A DNA stretch of 64,000 bases from Phenylobacterium sp. LH3H17. GTDB lineage: Bacteria > Pseudomonadota > Alphaproteobacteria > Caulobacterales > Caulobacteraceae. How positions within the stretch are numbered: the first letter of the stretch is position 1; each line of letters starts with the position of its first letter. Where the stretch lies: contig NZ_CP101283.1 of assembly GCF_024298925.1 (NCBI RefSeq), forward strand, positions 1,364,001-1,428,000, in the 5' to 3' direction. The position numbers and the translations under genes are program-made. Below, in pieces: positions 23,757-32,283 of this stretch. Under the pieces are notes generated by a model. It was not told the DNA's origin. It saw nothing but the letters and a program-made list of their open reading frames with translations, and did not search any database.

Positions 23757-26237
23757 TCAGAAGGTGAAGCTGAGTTTCGAGTAGTAGTAGCCGCCGTTGA
23801 TGCCGAAGGGCGAGAAGGTCGGGTACTTGGTGACGTAGGCGTTGCTGTTGTTGCGGAAATAGTCGTCCCGCAGCTGGGCGTTGACCATGTCCGGATAGGT
23901 GTTGAACAGGTTGTTGGCGCCGACCGCCAGCTTCACCGAGTCGGTGAACTTGTAGGAGACTTCCAGGTCGGTGATGAAGGTCGCGTCGATCTCGGTCTTG
24001 TAATAGACCGCCCCGGTCCGCGAACGCAGGTTGGACGAGGGGCCGTAGAGAGCCTCGCGCAGGTTCACGGTGAGCTTGTCCCACGTCCACAGGCCGCCCA
24101 GCACGAAGCGGTACTTGGGCGAGGAGTCCTCCAGGTCGGAGAGCGCGGCCGCGTCGAACAGCGAGGCGCCGGCGAGCTGGGCGGGCGGCGCGGCGATCTT
24201 GGTGACCTTGGTCTCGTTGTAGTTGGCGGTCAGCGACCAGTTGATGGCCCCGTAGTCCGCCAGGTCGGAGGTGTAGGTGACCACCAGTTCGGCGCCGCGG
24301 GTGCGGGTGTCCAGGCCGTTGGTGAAGATGGTGATCCCGGTCTGGGTGACGGTGGGATCCAGCACATTGCCGTTGGCCAGGATGGCGGCCAGGACCGCCG
24401 GGATGTTCTTGGCCCCGCCGGAGCCGAACAGCGAGCCGGAGCCGACGATGCGGTCCTCCACCTCGATCTGGTAGGCGTCGAAGGTGGCGGTGACGCCGGC
24501 GCCGGGATGGGCGACGAAGCCGATGCTGAAGTTGGTCGATTTCTCCGGGTCCAGCCCGTCGATCCCCACCAGCTTGGCGGCCGGCGAATTGGGCGGGAGC
24601 TGGACGAAGGCGGCGGTCGGCGAGACGTTGGTGGCCGAATAGAAGGACTCCGCCAGGGTGGGCGCGCGGAAGCCGGTGCTGGCCGTGCCGCGAAGGGCGA
24701 ACATCTCGTTGAAGTCGTAGCGAGCGGTGGCCTTGACCACGGTGGTGTCGCCGAAGTCGCTGAAATGCTCGTAGCGGACGGCGCCGTCGAGCTTCAGCGC
24801 CTCGATCGGGGAGACCGCGAGGTTGGCGTAGACCGCCCAGTTCTCGCGCTCGTACGAGCCGGCGTCGGTGAGCGCGAAGCCGGGATAGGACTGGGAGCCT
24901 TCCTTGTAGCGCGAGGCCTCGTCGCCCGGCTTGATCTGGTACTTGTCCTTCCGGTACTCGCCGCCGAGGGCGACGTTGAGCGGCGTGGCCATCCCGACCT
25001 CGTACCCACGCGCCACGTCCAGGGTGGTGGTCCACTGGCTGGCCATGAAGTCGCCGGCGTGGAAGTCGGTGGGCGAGAAGCCCTTGGTCGTGAGCGTCGA
25101 GGTGTCGATGTAGAGCGAGCGGTTCAGCGAGTTGAGCACGTCGATGGCCGCCTCGTCGCGGCCGTAGGTGGTCGACAGATCCCAGTTCCAGTCGGCGACC
25201 TTGCCCTTGATCCCGAGGCTGGCGGCGTAGTCGGTCTCGCGGATCGCTTCCTTGGGGCTGAAGCCGAATGGACGGGCCACGGTCCCATCCTTGCCGACGA
25301 TCAGGCCGGGGACGCGGTAGTTCTCATAGGCCGCGCCGTACTTCGTGCCGTAAGTGCCGAAGCTGTAGACCTCGGTGTCGGGGCCGATCTCGTAGCCGGA
25401 ATTGTAGGAAAAGACGTTCAGTCGATACTCCGCGTCGCCGGTGATGCGGTTCATGTACGGGTAGTCCGGGTGGCCCGCGATCTGCGGGTAGCGCGACAGG
25501 CGCGAGCTGGAGGCGGTGTTGTAGGGGGTGTCGATGGTCCGCGGGTCGACGTCGCCGCGGAAGGTGTGATCGTGCCAACGGCTCTCGAGGGTCATGTTCA
25601 GATAGGCGCCCTCGATGGGCGAGAGGCCGATATTGGCGGTGATGTCGCCGGTCAGGCCGCCGCCGTCGAAATACTTGCCGCCCGAGATCACCACCGAACC
25701 GCCCTCGGTCTGGTCCTTCAGGATGATGTTGATGACCCCGGCGATGGCGTCGGTGCCGTACTGGGCCGCGGCCCCGTCCTGCAGCACCTCGATGTGGCTG
25801 ACCGAGCCCAGGGGGATGAAGTTGAGGTCGGCGGTGGCGCCGCCCTGGAACGGACCGCCCAGGACCGCCAGGTTGGAGGTGCCGTGCCGGCGCTTGCCGT
25901 TGATCAGCACCAGGGCGTGGTTGGGGCTGAGGCCGCGGAGCTTGGCCGAAAGCGTCAGGTTGGCCGTGTCGCCGCCGAACGCCTGGGCGTTGAAGGACGG
26001 CACGTTCTGGGCGATGGCCTGGATGAGGTCGTTCTGGGCGACGCGGGCCAGGGCCGTCTCGTCCAGCACCTGGATCGGGGCCGGACTATCGACCGCCCGC
26101 AGGCCGGTCATGCGCGTGCCGGTGACGATGAGGACGTCGAGTTCGTCCGCCGCCTCGTCGGTCGTCTGCGCCACGGCGGCGCCGGCCATTCCACAAGCGA
26201 GCGCAAGCGCGCTGACCCCGGCAAATACAGATTTCAT
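23757..26237 (-). CDS. TonB-dependent outer-membrane receptor
   Basis: An 826-residue receptor: signal peptide (MKSVFAGVSALALACGMAGA..VAQ), TonB-box-like acidic/hydrophobic stretch ELDVLIVTGTR, plug domain (SPAPIQVLDETALARVAQND, ALVLINGKRRH, IEVLQDGAAAQYGTDAIAGV) and a long barrel ending YYSKLSFTF with terminal Phe. The plug has the 'GKRRH.S' and 'QYGSDAIAGVIN' motifs common to CirA/FecA-like receptors of Caulobacterales, not clearly siderophore-specific. It is divergent from an exported amine-oxidase gene, so uptake of an amine, peptide or similar nutrient is plausible. Ligand unproven. Confidence 0.93.
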   Translation of the reverse strand: MKSVFAGVSALALACGMAGAAVAQTTDEAADELDVLIVTGTRMTGLRAVDSPAPIQVLDETALARVAQNDLIQAIAQNVPSFNAQAFGGDTANLTLSAKLRGLSPNHALVLINGKRRHGTSNLAVLGGPFQGGATADLNFIPLGSVSHIEVLQDGAAAQYGTDAIAGVINIILKDQTEGGSVVISGGKYFDGGGLTGDITANIGLSPIEGAYLNMTLESRWHDHTFRGDVDPRTIDTPYNTASSSRLSRYPQIAGHPDYPYMNRITGDAEYRLNVFSYNSGYEIGPDTEVYSFGTYGTKYGAAYENYRVPGLIVGKDGTVARPFGFSPKEAIRETDYAASLGIKGKVADWNWDLSTTYGRDEAAIDVLNSLNRSLYIDTSTLTTKGFSPTDFHAGDFMASQWTTTLDVARGYEVGMATPLNVALGGEYRKDKYQIKPGDEASRYKEGSQSYPGFALTDAGSYERENWAVYANLAVSPIEALKLDGAVRYEHFSDFGDTTVVKATARYDFNEMFALRGTASTGFRAPTLAESFYSATNVSPTAAFVQLPPNSPAAKLVGIDGLDPEKSTNFSIGFVAHPGAGVTATFDAYQIEVEDRIVGSGSLFGSGGAKNIPAVLAAILANGNVLDPTVTQTGITIFTNGLDTRTRGAELVVTYTSDLADYGAINWSLTANYNETKVTKIAAPPAQLAGASLFDAAALSDLEDSSPKYRFVLGGLWTWDKLTVNLREALYGPSSNLRSRTGAVYYKTEIDATFITDLEVSYKFTDSVKLAVGANNLFNTYPDMVNAQLRDDYFRNNSNAYVTKYPTFSPFGINGGYYYSKLSFTF

Positions 26238-26776
26238 TTAGGACCCCTCTTGTTCTGTTGTCAGGCCCTTCGGAACGCTTCCTCCACCCGTAGTCGCGGG
26301 CACACAGGCCCGTCTTCTCTTTGCGAGGCGTCGCCATACGCTCTCGCTCTCCAGTATTTCGAAGTGCGACGCCCCCGCGTGACCGGCCGCACCGAGATAT
26401 CGAATCTCGGCGTCTGCGCCCGCCGCGCCCTATGTGAGTAACAGGACCACGCCCCGGCCCATCGGTGTCAACGGTATTAGTGGTCAGGACTCCGCCATGC
26501 GCGGAAATCGGACAATCGACGAAGATCGTGTAGATTTTAGAAGCAAAGATGTTCGGAAACAGCTTGCGACAATCGGGAGTTGCACGATTTGGCAGGTGTA
26601 TACTAAACTGACAGCAGTGTCAGTTTGTCAGATAATTGATCAGGTACGCTCGTTATTTGCACTGGAGGCGGCGTTCCTGTGCGGAATCCCGGCGCCTCGC
26701 TTGCCAAGGGCGGGCGAGCCGCCCGCTTCTGAGCCCGCCGCACGTCCAGCGGCGCGGGCAGTCAGCGGAGCGTGAA
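26238..26776. other. 539-base divergent intergenic region of receptor and oxidase genes
   Basis: No convincing gene. The left half is the leader of the TonB receptor. From about 26500 the sequence becomes AT-rich and holds a TATACT box at 26599 followed at once by a 22-bp dyad (separate entry), indicating a regulated promoter reading toward the flavin oxidase gene. From 26660 to 26776 it is an untranslated leader of that gene. Confidence 0.5.
26605..26626. promoter_or_regulatory. perfect 9-4-9 inverted repeat, probable operator
   Basis: AAACTGACA, then GCAG, then TGTCAGTTT: a perfect dyad with TetR-type geometry, beginning one base after a TATACT hexamer that could serve as -10. A regulator bound here would block the promoter of the amine-oxidase/RidA operon and perhaps the divergent receptor gene. 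The cognate regulator is not adjacent. Confidence 0.6.
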
Positions 26777-28393
26777 ATGGGGATCAGCCGCCGGAGTTTC
26801 TTGCATCGGGTCGGCGCCACAGGAGGCTATGGCGCGGCCTATACGGCGATGATGGCCCTGGGCCTGCTGCCCACCGCCGCGGCCAGCCAGGTCCCGGTGA
26901 TGGCGGCCGACCTGGGAGCGGGCAAGAGCGTGGTGATCCTCGGCGGCGGCATCGCCGGCCTGGTCAACGCCTATGAGCTGGAGCGGGCGGGGTTCGCGGT
27001 GACGCTGCTGGAGGCGCGCGACCGCCTGGGCGGCCGCAACTGGACCCTGCGCAACGGCTCGAAGATCGAGATGGTGGGCGAGCCCGACCAGACGGTGAGC
27101 TTCTCCGAGGGCGTCTACATGAACGCCGGCCCCGCCCGTCTGCCCAGCCACCACGAGGGGGTGCTGGGCTACTGCCGCAAGCTGGGCGTCGAACTGGAGG
27201 TCGAGGTCAATTCGAGCCGCAGCGCCTATTTCTGGCCCCAGGGCTCCGACGCCAAGCCGATCCGCATGCGTCAGGGGGTGAACGACACCCGCGGCCACAT
27301 CGCCGAACTGCTGGCCAAGGCGGTCAGCAAGGGCGCGCTGGACCAGGAGCTGAGCCTCGCCGACAAGGAAAAGCTGCTACCGTTCCTGAAGACCTATGGC
27401 GACCTGGACGAGGGAATGACCTTCAAGGGAACCGAGCGCTCGGGCTTCGTGCAGGTCCCAGGCGCCGACGCCCAGTACGGCACGCACGGCGCGCCCCTGC
27501 CGCTGTCGGACCTGCTGTCCAACGAGCAGCTCCGCTCGACGCTGTTCGAGGACCAGATCTACATGCAGGCCACCATGTTCCAGCCGGTGGGGGGCATGGA
27601 CCAGATCGCCGTCGGGTTCGAGCGGGCGATCAAGAGCCCGGTGATCAAGAACGCCGAGGTGCTGGAGATCCGCGACACGCGTGGCGGGGTGGCGGTGGCC
27701 TATCGCGACCGGTTGAGCGGGACGCGGCAGGTGGTGTCGGCCGACTTCGCCATCGTCACCATCCCGCTGAACGTGCTGGCCAGGATCGACACCAATTTCG
27801 CGCCCGACATCAAGGCGGCGATCGCCAGCGTGCCCGGCGACTATTCCAACAAGATCGGCTTCGAGGCCCCCCGGTTCTGGGAGAAGGAGCAGATCTACGG
27901 CGGCATCTCCTTCGTTGGCGGGGAGACCAACCTGGTCTGGTATCCGTCCAACGGCCTGCATACCGAGCGCGGCATGCTGCTGGCCTGCTACGGCTCGGGT
28001 CCCCGAGCCAAGGCCTTCGCCACCAAGCCGCTGAGCGACCAGATCGCCGTGGCCAAGGGCGTGATCGCCGGGCTGCATCCCGGCCACGAGGCGGAGCTGG
28101 AGAAACCGGTGGTGGTCAACTGGAGCAAGATACCGTTCAATCTGGGACCGTGGCCGGCATATGGCGGCCGCGGGGGGCAGGAGGGGCGTAACGAAGACCC
28201 CGCCTATGTCCTCCTCAACAAGGAGCCCAAGGGCCGCGTCTATTTTTCCGGCGCCCATCTCAGCCAGATGCCTGGCTGGCAGGAGGGCGCCGTGCTTTCC
28301 GCCCACCGGACCATCGGCTTCATCGCCAACCGGGTGGGACAAAGCATAGCCGTGACGCCCAAGTCCAAGACGCCCGCCGCGGCCGCGGCCTGA
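26777..28393 (+). CDS. Tat-exported flavin monoamine oxidase/L-amino-acid-oxidase-type enzyme
   Basis: A 538-residue flavoprotein from the ATG at 26777. It opens with a twin-arginine signal (SRRSFLHRVGATGG) and hydrophobic stretch ending near residue 30. The FAD fold is VVILGGGIAGLVNAYELERAGF then EARDRLGGRNW, the amine-oxidase signature region. The C-terminal FAD contact is GRVYFSGAHLSQMPGWQEGAVLSA. It belongs to the bacterial L-amino-acid-oxidase/monoamine-oxidase group and should act in the periplasm, producing imine, ammonia-derived products and H2O2. Substrate unknown. A secreted RidA follows after 20 bases. Confidence 0.88.
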   Translation: MGISRRSFLHRVGATGGYGAAYTAMMALGLLPTAAASQVPVMAADLGAGKSVVILGGGIAGLVNAYELERAGFAVTLLEARDRLGGRNWTLRNGSKIEMVGEPDQTVSFSEGVYMNAGPARLPSHHEGVLGYCRKLGVELEVEVNSSRSAYFWPQGSDAKPIRMRQGVNDTRGHIAELLAKAVSKGALDQELSLADKEKLLPFLKTYGDLDEGMTFKGTERSGFVQVPGADAQYGTHGAPLPLSDLLSNEQLRSTLFEDQIYMQATMFQPVGGMDQIAVGFERAIKSPVIKNAEVLEIRDTRGGVAVAYRDRLSGTRQVVSADFAIVTIPLNVLARIDTNFAPDIKAAIASVPGDYSNKIGFEAPRFWEKEQIYGGISFVGGETNLVWYPSNGLHTERGMLLACYGSGPRAKAFATKPLSDQIAVAKGVIAGLHPGHEAELEKPVVVNWSKIPFNLGPWPAYGGRGGQEGRNEDPAYVLLNKEPKGRVYFSGAHLSQMPGWQEGAVLSAHRTIGFIANRVGQSIAVTPKSKTPAAAAA

Positions 28394-28413
28394 CCCATCG
28401 ACCGGAGACATCC

Positions 28414-28914
28414 ATGCGCAAGACCTTCATCCCGGCCCTGATCGCCGGCCTCGCCCTGGCGGGCCTCGCCGCCCCGGCCCTGGCGCAGAACACCCACATC
28501 GGGGCGCCGACCTCGGCGATCTCCTCGGCCGTGCTGGTCCCGGCCGGTTCCGAGACCCTCTATGTCAGCGGCATCACCCCGCCGGTGCTCAACGAGGGCG
28601 CGCCCGCCGGCACGCCGCCGGAGTTCGGCGACACCAAGACCCAGGTGGCCGGCATCCTGAAGCGCATCGACGGCATCCTGAAGGCCCAGGGCTACTCGTT
28701 CGGCGACGTGGTGATGATGCGGGTGTTCCTGGTCGGCGACCCGGCCAAGGGCGGCAAGATGGATTTCGCGGGGATGATGGAATCCTACAAGGAGTCCTTC
28801 GGCACGGCGACCCAGCCGAACAGGCCGGCGCGGATCACCATGCAGATCTCCGGCCTGGTGGCGCCGGGCATGCTGGCCGAGATCGAGGTCCAGGCGGCGC
28901 GCGCGAAGAAGTAG
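28414..28914 (+). CDS. secreted RidA/YjgF/UK114 family protein
   Basis: A 166-residue protein: signal peptide MRKTFIPALIAGLALAGLAAPALA, then a RidA domain with SETLYVSGITPP, DTKTQVAGILKRIDGILKAQGYSFGDVVMMRVFLV and a closing ARITMQISGLVAPGMLAEIEVQA. RidA proteins hydrolyse reactive enamine/imine products to ketones. The Arg expected in the active site is present in RPARITMQ. Coming directly after an exported amine oxidase, it likely clears that enzyme's imine product in the periplasm. Confidence 0.88.
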   Translation: MRKTFIPALIAGLALAGLAAPALAQNTHIGAPTSAISSAVLVPAGSETLYVSGITPPVLNEGAPAGTPPEFGDTKTQVAGILKRIDGILKAQGYSFGDVVMMRVFLVGDPAKGGKMDFAGMMESYKESFGTATQPNRPARITMQISGLVAPGMLAEIEVQAARAKK

Positions 28915-28931
28915 GCCGCGAGCGCCTGAGC

Positions 28932-28967
28932 GGGGCGGTCCGGTCCGGGGGGGCGGGGCCGCCCTTT
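28932..28967 (+). terminator. candidate terminator after the amine oxidase/RidA operon
   Basis: GGGCGG and CCGCCC arms around a GC-rich 20-base loop, followed by TTT. The stem is short and the T-run brief, so strength is doubtful; its position fits the end of the plus-strand operon before a convergent gene. Confidence 0.4.
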
Positions 28968-28993
28968 CGATTCGGAAGGGCGAGCGACCCTGT

Positions 28994-29434
28994 CTAAAGC
29001 TCCAGCACCGATGGGGGCTTGGCCGGGGGCTTCGGGCGGGCGGGGGCGCGGCGGACCAGGCGGGCGACGCGGGCCAGGACCTGGTCGTCGTTGAACGGCT
29101 TGGAGAGGAAGTCGCGGGCGCCCAGCCTGATGGCGGTCTGCACGTCGTCGGCCTGGTTGCGGGCGGTCAGAACCATGACCGGCACGCGGAGAATCTGGCC
29201 GTTTTCCCTCATCTTGCGCAGCACGTCGAAGCCATCGAGGCGGGGCATGTTGATGTCGAGGATCATGGCGTTGGGCCGCACCTCGTTGAGCCGGGCCAAG
29301 CCCTCGTAGCCGTCCCGAGCGTAGAAGGTCTGGTAACCGGCGAGCTGCAGACGGGTGGTGATCAGCTCCAGCACCATGGGCTCGTCCTCGACCACCAGGA
29401 TGCGGTGGCGCGAGGGGTCAGGCGACCCTTGCAT
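28994..29434 (-). CDS. single-domain response regulator with proline tail
   Basis: A 146-residue receiver protein: acidic pair VVEDEP, phospho-acceptor Asp in AMILDINMPRLDG, Thr/Lys positions MVLTARN and FLSKPFNDD. No output domain follows; the last 25 residues are Pro/Arg-rich (RRAPARPKPPAKPP). It overlaps the end of the upstream hybrid kinase gene by 17 bases and so is co-translated with it, likely its phosphorelay partner or a competing sink. Confidence 0.9.
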   Translation of the reverse strand: MQGSPDPSRHRILVVEDEPMVLELITTRLQLAGYQTFYARDGYEGLARLNEVRPNAMILDINMPRLDGFDVLRKMRENGQILRVPVMVLTARNQADDVQTAIRLGARDFLSKPFNDDQVLARVARLVRRAPARPKPPAKPPSVLEL

Positions 29435-32171
29435 CGGCGACCTCCAGGTCTTCGTGGTCCCAGTGGACGGCGCGGGCGACGGCCGCCACTAGGGCGCCGG
29501 CCTCCAGCGGTTTGGACACCACATCGTCGAAGCCATGGGCCGCGAAATGCTCCAGGCCGGCGTCGGCGGAGAAGGCGAGGATCGGCACGTCCTGATTGGG
29601 ACCCGGCTCCTCGCGGATGCGCGCCAGGGTGGCCGGACCGTCGAGGCCGGGCATGCGGATATCCAGCAGGATGACGTCGTAGGGCAGGGCCTGGGCCGCC
29701 TCGACGGCGGCGAGGCCGTCGGCCGCCTCAGACACCTCGGCGCCCATCTGTCCGAGGATCGCGCGGGCGAGTTCGCGGTTCATCGGATTGTCGTCGACGA
29801 CCAGGACCCGCACCCCGTCGAGCGATGTCGCGGCGGCGGTGTCACGGTCCGGCCGTCCGACGGCCGCCGCGCGCGGGGCGTGGAGGCTGAAGAAGAAGCA
29901 CGATCCCTCTCCCGGGATGGAGCTGACGCCGATTTCGCCGCCCATGGCCTCGACCAGACCCTTGCAGATCGCCAGGCCAAGGCCGGTGCCGCCGTGGCGG
30001 CGGGTCGAGGAGGCGTCGACCTGGGAAAAGCGCTGGAAGAGCTTGTGCTGCTCGGCGTCGCCTAGGCCCGGCCCGGTGTCCTCGATGCGGACCGAGAGCT
30101 GCTGGGCGTCGTCGTCGTAGGCGGCGGCCAGCCGCACGCCGCCGGTCTCGGTGAATTTGACGGCGTTGCCGATCAGGTTCAGCAGGACCTGGCGCAAGCG
30201 GTCGGGGTCGATCTGAACGCAGTCGGGCAGGTTGCCTTCCGCGAACCGCAGCGCAAGGCCCTTGGCGTCGGCCTGGGGCGAGAACAGCAGCAGGGATTGG
30301 CGAAGCACCTCGGCCGGATCCACGGGACGCGAAGCGATCTCGACCTGCCCGGCCTCCAGCTTGGAGAAGTCGAGGATGTCGTTGACGATGGAGAGCAGGG
30401 CCTGGCTCGCGCCGGCGATCCGCTGAACGTGCGTGGCGGCGGCGGCCTCGAGGTCGTCGCGGCTGGAAAGAAGCTTGGTGAAGCCAAGGATGGCGGTGAG
30501 CGGCGTCCGGATCTCGTGGCTCATATTGGCCATGAAGTCGGACTTCGCCGCGGCCCCGGCCTCGGCGGCGTCGCGGGCGGCGCGCAGTTCGGCGTCCTGG
30601 AGCACGCGGGCGCTGACGTCGCGGGTCACCGCCACCACGACCCGCCCGCCCTCGATCTCGGCGAGCCGGGCGTGAACCTCGACCCAGACGTAGCTCCCGT
30701 CCTTGCGCCGCATCCGCGTGAGCAGCTCGACGGGAACGCCCTCGGGCGCCGCGATCAAGCGCGCGCGCGTATGCAGCAGGGCGGCATGTTCCTCGGGCGG
30801 CGTGAGGTCGAGCATGGTCGTGCCGATCAGCTCGTCGGCGGGATAACCCAGCATCTGGAGCGACGACGGCGACATGTAGAGGCAGCGTCCGTCAGCGCCC
30901 TGCAAACTGATCATGTCGCTGGCGTTTTCGGCGAGCAGGCGATAGCGGGCCTCGGCCTCGGCGAGGGCGGATTCGCCCGCCCGGCGGGCGCTGATGTCGT
31001 GCATCAGGGCGGTGATCTCCCACCCCGCCTGGCCGGCGATGGCGCTGGCCGCCAGTTCGATGGAGAATTCCTCGCCGGTCTTGCGCAGGGCGGTCAGTTC
31101 GAGACGCTGATCGAGGATCGTGCCGTCGCTGCGGCCGAGAAAGCCCGCCAGCCGCTCCCGGAGCGCGGGATGGTCGCGGGGCGGAATGATTAGGGCTGCG
31201 ATGGAGTTGCCGAGCGCCTCGGCGGCCGTCCAGCCGAAGATGATCTCCGCGTGACGGTTCCAGCCGATGACCAGGCCGGTCTGGTCGAACGACACGATCG
31301 CCTCGTTGGCGTTGTCGATGACATTGCGCATCCGCGTCTTGCTGGCTCGCAGCGAGGCTTCCAGTGTGCGGGTGGCGGTGATGTCCCAGTTGACGCCCAC
31401 CACGGAGACGGGCGCGCCGTCGGGGCCGCGGACCATTCTGGCGCGCGCGCGCAGGTGGCGAATGGCGCCGCCACGGGCGATGATGCGGAAATCGGTGTCG
31501 AAGTCGGCCTCGCCGGCCAACGCCGCGCGGCGCTCGCTCAGCACGCGCTCGCGGTCGTCCGGGTGCAGCGCGGCCTCGAACAGGGCGTAGGATGGAGGGG
31601 CTTCGTCCGCGGGCCAACCGTAGAGTTCGTACATCCGGGCGTCCCACACCAGGGCGCCGGCGACCATGTCCCATTCCCAGATGCCGACCTCGGCGGCGTC
31701 GATGGCCAGGGCCATCCGATCGGCCTGGCGCCGCTCGCGGGCATGGGCCTGTTCGAGGGCCAGTTCGGCGCGCTTGCGCTCGGTCACATTGCGCAAGGCG
31801 TTGAGGATCTCGATGGGTCGGCCGACCTCGTCGCGGATGAGCTGCGGATTGCCCTCCAGCCAGATCCATTGGCCGTCCTTGGCGCGATAGCGGATCACCC
31901 TGTCGCCGGCGCGGTCGATGGGCTCACCGCTGAAGAGCGCTGCGTTGTTCGCCGCGAAGCGGGCCTGATCGTCGGGGTGCACCAGCGGAGCGAAGGGACG
32001 GCCGATCAGGTCCTCGGGGCTGTAGCCCAGGGCGCGACATGATGGCGAGACATAGAGCAGCGCACCGTCCATGCCCGCGCGTACGATGATGTCGGTGGTG
32101 TGTTCCGCCAGGAGCCAATACAGCGCTTCTGCGCTGTTCGCCGGATGGGCACGGTCGGTGGCGTTCGGCAA
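29418..32171 (-). CDS. hybrid histidine kinase with four PAS domains and receiver
   Basis: A 917-residue cytoplasmic sensor without membrane spans. Four PAS/PAC units start near residues 15 (YWLLAEHTTDIIVRAG), 150 (ALAIDAAEVGIWEWD), 280 (VIDNANEAIVSFD) and 405 (RLLAENASDMIS). They are followed by HisKA (NMSHEIRTPLTAILGFTKLL), the ATPase (NLIGNAVKFTETG; EDTGPGLGD; GTGLGLAICKGL) and a C-terminal receiver (VVDDNPMNREL; VILLDIRMPGLDG; VSKPLE). The PAS 'WEWD' motif is of the PAS_3 type; ligands unknown. Its architecture and catalytic core closely resemble the next gene, implying duplication. Confidence 0.93.
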   Translation of the reverse strand: MPNATDRAHPANSAEALYWLLAEHTTDIIVRAGMDGALLYVSPSCRALGYSPEDLIGRPFAPLVHPDDQARFAANNAALFSGEPIDRAGDRVIRYRAKDGQWIWLEGNPQLIRDEVGRPIEILNALRNVTERKRAELALEQAHARERRQADRMALAIDAAEVGIWEWDMVAGALVWDARMYELYGWPADEAPPSYALFEAALHPDDRERVLSERRAALAGEADFDTDFRIIARGGAIRHLRARARMVRGPDGAPVSVVGVNWDITATRTLEASLRASKTRMRNVIDNANEAIVSFDQTGLVIGWNRHAEIIFGWTAAEALGNSIAALIIPPRDHPALRERLAGFLGRSDGTILDQRLELTALRKTGEEFSIELAASAIAGQAGWEITALMHDISARRAGESALAEAEARYRLLAENASDMISLQGADGRCLYMSPSSLQMLGYPADELIGTTMLDLTPPEEHAALLHTRARLIAAPEGVPVELLTRMRRKDGSYVWVEVHARLAEIEGGRVVVAVTRDVSARVLQDAELRAARDAAEAGAAAKSDFMANMSHEIRTPLTAILGFTKLLSSRDDLEAAAATHVQRIAGASQALLSIVNDILDFSKLEAGQVEIASRPVDPAEVLRQSLLLFSPQADAKGLALRFAEGNLPDCVQIDPDRLRQVLLNLIGNAVKFTETGGVRLAAAYDDDAQQLSVRIEDTGPGLGDAEQHKLFQRFSQVDASSTRRHGGTGLGLAICKGLVEAMGGEIGVSSIPGEGSCFFFSLHAPRAAAVGRPDRDTAAATSLDGVRVLVVDDNPMNRELARAILGQMGAEVSEAADGLAAVEAAQALPYDVILLDIRMPGLDGPATLARIREEPGPNQDVPILAFSADAGLEHFAAHGFDDVVSKPLEAGALVAAVARAVHWDHEDLEVADARVA

Positions 32172-32283
32172 GGCCTGGTCTCTCGCGTGAGCCCATGGAT
32201 GGTGGGCGCCCAGGCCTCAGTTTCGCCCGCAGACCTTCAAAATACGTGAACCGGAGCGCGGCGGGATGCGACGGCGCGACGCC

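Noticed and set aside
23595..26441. 948-codon plus-strand frame opposite the TonB receptor
   Set aside because: Antisense shadow with no motif; the receptor on the minus strand has signal peptide, plug and barrel.
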